NCBI RefSeq assembly: GCF_003590095.1
Contig: NC_039502.1
Location: 4,441,753-4,505,752 of the forward strand
DNA length: 64,000 nt
Source: Trichoplusia ni
Taxonomy: Eukaryota; Arthropoda; Insecta; Lepidoptera; Noctuidae
Direction: 5' to 3'
Position numbers and translations under genes: made by a program
Part shown: positions 57,093-64,000 of the stretch, piece by piece
Position numbering within the stretch: the stretch's first letter is position 1
Layout of the letters: each line of letters opens with the position of its first letter
Notes under the pieces: model-generated
The model's database searches: none
Told to the model about the DNA's origin: nothing
What the model saw: the letters and a program-made list of their open reading frames with translations, nothing else

Positions 57093-58215
57093 TCAAATAT
57101 ATAATTGAAATAAGCAGTCGATTATTTATAATATAGTACTTGTTTGAACTAATGATTTAAAACTAAGTAACTTATTCAATAGCATATACTTTATAGATAT
57201 TCAATCTTTTTATCCGATTAAAGACTTTAAAAACCGCCGAAATTGTTTTATGTAACTTTGTAGGTAAGCATCGTTATGTATGAATCCAACAGGGAAAACC
57301 TAAACAAAATCAAGTCAGCAGGTAAAATTACGAAACATCGATAACTGTTAACATCTCGATAACATTTTTCCAAACAGGAAATCAAACAAGACGAGGTAAA
57401 TTATGTAAGTATATCATAAATAAAAATTCTAGGAAAAAAAGGAGGTCGAATGTTTATTTATTAGATTCTATTGAACTGTTACGCATGCACGTGCGGTAGG
57501 TAACTCTCATTTTGGCCCTAAAGTAGTACAAACAAGTCTTCCAACAGTCTACGGAATTATGCGACCCGAATTATAATGGTATCGAATGAGGGCGCGGTCT
57601 AAATTCGGCATTTAATACCATCAAATACAGTTCTCACACAATTGCGTCCTTGGACAGGTATTTGGGTTAGAAAAATTACCCATTGACAACATAGAGGGCA
57701 AACGTTCACGGCGCATATCGAGTAGGTACCGACTACCAACCATTGTCCGATTTGTATAGGGACAATCAAAATCTATGAGCACAGCATTCGAATCACGCAC
57801 CCGTATTCGTTCCGACATACCGTAATACGAATAAGGCGACAATTGTGCACCGAACGATATTATTAGCCGTGCAAGTTTAGTCACAGGACGACGTTTCTGA
57901 ACGTTGTATTTACGGCGCGAAAATTTCGGCAGTAAATTTCCGCGTTCCCATTTCAAATATTTATTTATTTTCATAACTTTCTAACGTTTGTATGAGACGC
58001 AACCGTAACGGCCTCCTTGCTAATCTATTCAAAAGAGATTGTAATTAAATTCTATTCGCTTCGTTACTTTTATATAACTTTATTATAATGTTTTGGCAGG
58101 TAGTTGGGAGTTGTTTTTAAATGTTTTAGTTGTAATATATTTGTGGACAGCGCCGATCGTGTTGTTGTGCGGTGTTTTTTTTTAAATACATTGACTTGAA
58201 TGTGGACATAATAAT
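57093..58215. other. Intergenic DNA, possible promoter region of a rightward gene
   Basis: 57480-58010 is GC-richer with more CpG than the surroundings and precedes the candidate exon at 58216. A 117-codon minus-strand ORF (57621-57974) lies in it, basic and with no recognised domain. Confidence 0.35.
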
Positions 58216-58338
58216 ATGGAACGTTACGTAGTGACGCGGCGTTCGAAACGCAAAAATGATGGACTGTTAACGAAATGGAGAAGAAAATGCAGTATTTTGA
58301 GTCGACGATCTTGGATTACAAATGGATACGACTTGAAT
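58216..58338 (+). CDS. Candidate first coding exon of an unidentified gene
   Basis: An ATG opens 41 codons without a stop, ending exactly at a strong donor AAT|GTGAGT. The predicted segment is very basic (RRSKRKNDGLLTKWRRKCS, then ILSRRSWITNGYDL). A possible phase-0 continuation starts after TTATTCAG at 60314 (ECEQDMAWLQQTIVHLSSNL) and reaches a stop at about 60380, but that link is speculative. Family not recognised; it could also be a 5' UTR exon. Confidence 0.35.
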
Positions 58339-61061
58339 GTGAGTAATAAAGATAATGCATGAGTTATTAACTTGATGCCTTCGTGTCGTGACTGTTAACT
58401 ATTGATGTTTTATGGCTGTAAGTTGGCAATACCTAAATGTTATACAAACTTGATGGGTCGGTGTTATTGCTATGCCATAGTAGACATATCAAAACATTAA
58501 TGATATTATCAAAATAATTGTGTTATCAATGCCTACGAACACGGTAAATGCTCACTGTATGTATATTTTTATACAAAGGAAGTTTAGTGGAAATGTAAAA
58601 TATTTATATTCGAGGTTTGTATTTGAAGTATTCACTGAAAATAATTAATAAACTATAGTTGCTGGGAAGTTTTCTTTAACATAAAAATGTGTTAAATATG
58701 TTAGAATTATTCACAAACCGCTCCTACAGCCGGTAATGAATAGCTATTACTTAATTCTACTAGGTACGCGCAAGTTTCTTATCAATACCTACTATATATA
58801 CTAATAAAAAAAATGTATAGGTGAGTGTCTAAGTAGGTATTAGTAGGTATTTCTGTAACAGAAACTGAATTTAAATTTATCTTTATTTGATAATATAAAA
58901 GACCCTAAAATGTTTATTTGAATCAGTCGCGGAAAATTATTAACGAATTTATTAAAAATCACAAAGATAAATTTCCCTTATGAATTTCGAACTCCTTTCT
59001 TATCATTAAAAAAACAACGTTGCAATTATTTCATTTTTTATCTGTGACCTGTCAATGTTATAAGTACTTAGGTTGTTAATGTCCCGCGTAAACTACAAGT
59101 CTTGTTTTCTCTTTTTACCCTTTTAGAATACGCTCAGCCCTATTTCGTTACCGCATCATGAGTAATGTTGCAAGATGACTAATGGTTCGTTTAATGATCC
59201 ATAATTTAGCACAGCGAAGAAGCGATCAAGCATGTCTAATGCCATAAGTTTCTTCAATAGATTTCTCTAGGAAATAAATGTAGTTTTTAAGTTTATTGAG
59301 AGTTTCGAATATTTTGGTGTTTATTAAATTTAGGTTACTTTTAAAGAGAGGCCCTGATCGCTTCTTAGTTATTTAAGTAGGTATATTGCACATAAATTCA
59401 ATAAACAATGTTCCGGCAAGTCCTTTGGGAACAAAACGCGCAAAGCCTCTAAAGCAGTACGCAAGACGTGACTAATAGTCCAAATTCGTGATCTTGTGTC
59501 CCTTAAACCCCACGATTCCTGACTCTACGTCCTATGGCTTGCAACAAACAAACCAAACAACAGCAGAAATGAAGATGAATTTAAAGTTAAATTTTGGGAC
59601 ATTATGATAAAAAGTATCTCTAGTGTTACTCTTAAGAGAAGTGACTGTTTTAGGCTTTTCAATACTTTTCATACACCGGACGAGGCAACTAGTGATTTTA
59701 ATTCGAGGACAGTCCAACACTGATTAAAATTAACTTGTGAATTATTGAAGAAAATTCCTATCAAAATAATCAAGGCAATATATAAAATTTTCGTTTACTT
59801 ACCTAAATTCGAATTTGAATCGTACCTAAGTATAATGCTGAATTGTTTGCTAGATAGGTAGTCATGGTTCCTGTTAAACAAATAGCTACTTTTGTGGTTG
59901 GTCAGAATATTATTATAGTAAAACAAAAATAAATGTGACATTAGCTAGGTCAGCATTGTCTAGAAGCATGGTAAAAAAAAGCATTGACCTACAATATGAA
60001 GTTTTTATTTCGACAATAAAAAATAAACTTTCGATAACAATACCTAATAAAACATTACATACGCATAAATTGATAAACAATTTTAAAATTCAAAACATAT
60101 CAACACTTTCTCCAATACTATTATTGTCTCATTTCGGTGCACATTAGCATGGGCACAATGCGTGACGCTTCCTTACCCGGCTGAATTCTAGATTCCTTTG
60201 CCAACGAACATGGCGGCGGGCGTATGAGTCCAGTGACTTGTCAATGACGTCTATGTAAATTTTTCGCTTTTGTTTTGACTAATAACTTTTAGTTTTCACG
60301 GCTATTTATTCAGGAATGCGAACAGGACATGGCATGGCTCCAGCAAACGATTGTCCATCTTTCTTCTAATCTACAAGTATCATGAAGTTATAATTCCTTT
60401 CTGTTTTCTGAGTTAAATACGTACGTACAATATGAGTACCATTTATTCTTAGTCCAAAATACGTGGATAATACATACTTTTATTTGAAGTGTGTCCTAGT
60501 CCCTTAGTTTTTTTAGTTTTAGTTGAACCAAGTGTTCTCACAAGTTCCGATATTATAAAAACAAGAAAGGACAAAATTAAGGAACTTTGGAGCTATGGTT
60601 GACACTCCTCCCTTTCAAGCGACGTCAACAAGTGGTAAGCAATTGAAGCTCACTTGAAATTCGATCAAGTCCTTTTGGACTGTCTCAAATCAATCTGCTC
60701 AAATGAAAACGAATATATCTTTTACACGAATCAACGAAGATTGAACGATACCATTGTTTTAAAATTAAGATGAATGCAGATTTTTCCGTTGTTATTGACT
60801 TCAAAAAATATTTCAAGTGATTCATGATTTATACTTAAGTACTTAATATTTAGTAATGATATACTATCGTGTTTAAGGTGATCTTGTTGAGCGTAGTTCC
60901 ATTTTAGGTAGGCATATAGACTGCATTCTGGCATATGGCAACATTGGCAACTAAAGAGACCTAGATCGACTGAATTTCTGATAAGGTTGTATTGCCAATA
61001 TGTTTTCGTTAAGGCATTGAATTGATTGTGGCTAGAGAGCCTTTTAGAATCCATCTTGTTG

Positions 61062-61092
61062 GATTTACGTTTATTATCGGTAAACGTAAATC
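61062..61092. repeat. Perfect 12-bp hairpin
   Basis: GATTTACGTTTA and its complement flank the loop TTATCGG. No run of T typical of a pol III end follows directly. Confidence 0.6.
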
Positions 61093-62115
61093 AAATAAGT
61101 TGGATTTTTTTAAGCTTTTTTATGTAAAAATCTTTTTGTTTATGTGAATACATAAACAGTAAGTTAAATATAGATAAATGCTTAAATCGAAATCAGTAAG
61201 GTAGTTCAGCATGATTTTGCCCAGTATTGGGACTTAGGTTAGAGGGCAAACACCTAAGAAGGAATCTTTATGGACAACAAAAAAGGTGTTTTAGTGTGAA
61301 AAAATCTAAACCCTAACGTATTCAAGTTAGTTATCGAAGCTCGCTGAATTATCACTCAAAAACCTTACACAGACACATAGACACACACGCTTATCTAAAC
61401 CACCACCAAAATAGGAAGACAATGCTGATTGTAGACAATAAGAAACCGATATCAATACATGTCGATAGATACTTGCTAACCGCAGTATTGCGAATTTTCT
61501 CACGAATCTTATAGAACTGTGCCGTAACTTTGAGTAAGAAATAAGTAGGTACAATTTATTCATTATGTACTAAAACGTACTACTCGTGTATTAGAACTTG
61601 CAGAAGTATAATGGTAAAGGGTAAATTATATTAGAAATGAATTTGGCCCACGAAAAAGCGGAGGGGCTACCTCCAAACCAGGATAAAAATTAGGTCTTCT
61701 AATTTCTTTGGTACATATACGATTATGAAGCTGAGTATCTTCCAGAGAAAAACTGGCTACTGAACGGTAATTTAGCGTAATGGAGACCTGGTGTGTGATC
61801 TGGTGTCTGGAAGTTTATTAGGCCGCAAACTTTGGTTAATTATCCGCAAACCTGGGTGGTATAATGGTATTATAGTTCTGGGTACGTAACACCAAAACTT
61901 AAAAGAAGTACAATTTGTGGACTCTGTATTGCTAAGATCAACGATAGACTACGATTCCAGACAGTATCACAGTCTTCAGTCTAGCAGTCATTGGAGTCTA
62001 GTCAAGTCTTGACGAATTCTAACTATCGTAGTCTATATGGAAGGACTGTCTGTCTGACCTTTACAACCTATTTTAATGTACCATGTACAATCTACATTAT
62101 AGTAAGGTTGGTCGT

Positions 62116-62168
62116 TAAGTCATTATAAATTTATGACGATGGATGATTGTCAGAATTATAATGACTTA
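62116..62168. repeat. Inverted repeat, 13-bp arms
   Basis: TAAGTCATTATAA at 62116-62128 is the exact complement of 62156-62168, with a 27-nt middle. It may be a short foldback remnant. Confidence 0.6.
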
Positions 62169-63077
62169 CGAATTAGTAGAACCTCCTTGGTATGTTGACA
62201 ATTCTATTCAATGGATACTTAAACATAGAGTATCTAATAATAAGTTTTATGTAGTAGGTTTATAATTTTCAGCTTGATCGATTTATGAAAGATTATATTT
62301 TTGAGAAATAAGAACAGGAAAGTCAAAATTATAAAAAAACCACAAGTTTTTTTCCTACCTACTGTTAAAAGGTAGGTACTAATATCTAATATCGTAACTA
62401 ATTATAGATCACTGAGATTGCACTCCATGTAAGCACCTGTAATATCACGTAGGCTGCTAAAACTAGCACCTAAGTATATAAGTACCTAGTAAGGCTTCAA
62501 GTGCGAAGCCAATAAAACACCTGTACCTACAATATAATGCAAATTTAATTAAAAAGTAATTAAGCATGCAACTCAGGCTATAAACAATGTGTTCTGACAT
62601 TAACTTTTCTTTTTTTTCACGCTTTTCTGATTTTACCCCAATCATTAATTTTACAGGTCGTCAGAAGATAATCATGCATTTATGACTATCTTACATCCAA
62701 TCGGCACGTATTGATCGTGTGTTGCACTCAGACTAGACAAACTTGCAGTTGTAAGTAAATTAAATAAGAACGTTAAGCAATTTTCAACCTTACCGCGTAG
62801 AGAATAAGAAGTTTCAGTTTAAATACCGCGATAGAACCAATATTGCTATTGCGACAACCTACCTAGTCAAGTCAACGTTTCTTACTTATAAACATTATGC
62901 TTGTTGCGTGGTTTAGTTGGCTATAAAGTGTTAGAAGGGAAAGGTTTGCGTTTAAATTGCAATTTTAAATCAAATCCCGGTATACAGTTTAAATAATAAT
63001 TCTAACCTCAAAACAAAATAAGGTTACATAAAAAATATGACGTTTGAATGACAATTGAAATTGGCGCTAATTATTCG

Positions 63078-63110
63078 TTTTAAAAAAAGAAGTGGCCATG
63101 ACATTCAGTT
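63078..63110 (+). promoter_or_regulatory. Candidate core promoter (TATA-like plus initiator)
   Basis: TTTTAAAAAAAG near 63079 lies about 28 nt before the initiator match TCAGTT at 63105-63110, giving a 5' UTR of about 120 nt to the ATG at 63227. Consensus matches only. Confidence 0.3.
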
Positions 63111-63226
63111 GTAAACAAAAACAAAAGTGAGTTTTTAGTCGATTACAATAAAAAACTGTATTCGTAATCGATTCGGTTGGTTATTTGACATTAGTGCTGT
63201 GTTGTGAAAGGGTCGAAGGTCTCATT

Positions 63227-63283
63227 ATGCCCCAGATTTTCTTCAAAAAAGTTATGGTTGTGAGGGATCGAGCCGACTTCGAG
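63227..63283 (+). CDS. Candidate first coding exon, gene continues beyond the window
   Basis: An ATG opens 19 codons (MPQIFFKKVMVVRDRADFE) ending at the consensus donor GAG|GTAAGC. The start M-P-x-x-F-x-x-K-K/V has a faint likeness to the SNAG-type N termini of Snail/Ovo zinc-finger proteins, but that is too weak to name it. No downstream exon is visible in the remaining 700 bases. Confidence 0.4.
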
Positions 63284-64000
63284 GTAAGCTACTTTCACTT
63301 TCCGCGCTGATCCGTGGCGTATGCCCCTTTGCCGGTTGCCGCGTGACTTATTAAACAAAAATACTTAGAACTTTATTTAGTTACTGTAAAAGCTTAACTG
63401 TTACTATAATAGATAGAATTCATATAAAATATCGTTTCAGTGATTGGAAATGGAAGTTCACCAAAAAAAAACGTTAAAATAGTATACACCAGTCGGTAAA
63501 AAACTGTTTCGTAAAACATTTTTACGATCTAGCTAGACCATTAGGTACTTCTCGGACATAGTGAATATTGTAACGTACAAAATTATGTATATAATAAATA
63601 TCCGCGGGCATCGCCAATATACATTATGTTGGCGATATATCCTGTTACGGAACTTAGGAAATAAACAGTCAACATTTTTAGGCACAAAACAACAAACAGT
63701 TATTGAATAACAGTTAATGTTCTAGGTTTTAATTTTTTTATACCAGTTATACTAATCAACATAGCAGTTCAACAGCAAACGTAACCCGTCTCTTCAGGAA
63801 CAACGGCTTGGTTTTCCTCGACTAACTTGAATTCACCGTTCCTGGTTTTCCAAATAAGGTTATTCTGGGCTTTTAAGCTGGTTCGTATGTCTAGTTTCAC
63901 GTGTTATTTCGTTCCGGGGACCATACAAGTCTCCCGTGTAAAACCAGGATACATTTTTAAACTTGCACTCCGGTGTGCTCAATCTTTTCCTATTTGATGA
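63284..64000. other. Right-hand end of window, probable intron
   Basis: Follows the donor at 63284. I see no second exon with a good acceptor. The sequence is AT-rich with a GC-richer patch near 63790-63930. Confidence 0.35.

Larger units (their letters stand above)
58339..63104. other. Non-coding DNA (intron or intergenic), no gene seen
   Basis: AT-rich with scattered ORFs (59532-59720, 59935-60147, 60731-61054, 61327-61563 and 62463-62645) that show no domain or splice support. Short perfect inverted repeats occur at 61062-61092 (12-bp arms), 61944-62036 (12-bp arms) and 62116-62168 (13-bp arms). Confidence 0.45.

Noticed and set aside
57621..57974. 117-codon minus-strand ORF
   Set aside because: No recognisable motif, no splice or promoter context on that strand, and it lies in a locally GC-richer patch where stops are rarer.
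60731..61054. 107-codon minus-strand ORF with a CQCC motif
   Set aside because: AT-rich codons, no domain match and no splice or promoter support. The cysteines do not form a known finger.
1..64000. CRISPR arrays, operons with ribosome-binding sites, bacterial insertion sequences
   Set aside because: The window is clearly eukaryotic (introns, poly(A) signals, Helitron- and hAT-type repeats). No regularly spaced repeats of that type are present.

Overview
The window reads as nuclear DNA of a lepidopteran insect (moth or butterfly). Coding exons are small and interrupted by GT-AG introns, intergenic DNA is AT-rich, and there are several copies of the short Helitron-like repeat common in Lepidoptera (5' end TCTATA, 3' end GGGCAACAGCTAG|T). 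Species was not determined. All gene models below were assembled by hand from splice sites, reading-frame phase and family resemblance; no search was run.

Layout, left to right. 1-9.1 kb is repeat-rich and gene-poor: a foldback element with 13-bp target duplications (1505-1705), a 1.5-kb non-autonomous hAT transposon with perfect 8-bp target duplications (2578-4104) carrying a nested Helitron-like insertion, another Helitron-like copy (8134-8363) and one unrecognised, possibly broken ORF (6401-6805). 10.2-28.4 kb (+) holds most of a TANC/Rolling pebbles scaffold gene: RING finger, P-loop ATPase, ankyrin repeats, TPR, in 14 exons with an 11-kb intron after the RING exon. Its 5' end is not certain. 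30.0-36.6 kb (-) holds a 14-exon gene for a predicted secreted 732-residue protein made of three Plus-C odorant-binding-protein-like modules. Exon boundaries and phases repeat with the modules. This is the most unusual item in the window.

39.1-42.4 kb (-) encodes AHA1, the activator of Hsp90 ATPase (341 aa, 4 exons). 45.3-54.3 kb (+) encodes mitochondrial short/branched-chain acyl-CoA dehydrogenase (417 aa, 9 exons, 5.5-kb second intron). Convergent with it, at 54.66-55.91 kb (-), lie an SRR1-like ORF and an FMC1-like ORF separated by 18 nt, apparently on one bicistronic transcript whose 3' end abuts or overlaps that of the dehydrogenase gene. 56-64 kb is mostly non-coding, with one more Helitron-like copy and two candidate first coding exons (58216-58338 and 63227-63283) of genes that would continue to the right.

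Functionally the genes are mixed: a muscle/synapse-type scaffold, a secreted ligand-binding-like protein, an Hsp90 co-chaperone, a branched-chain amino-acid catabolic enzyme and an ATP-synthase assembly factor. Two of them (dehydrogenase and FMC1) are mitochondrial and sit tail to tail.
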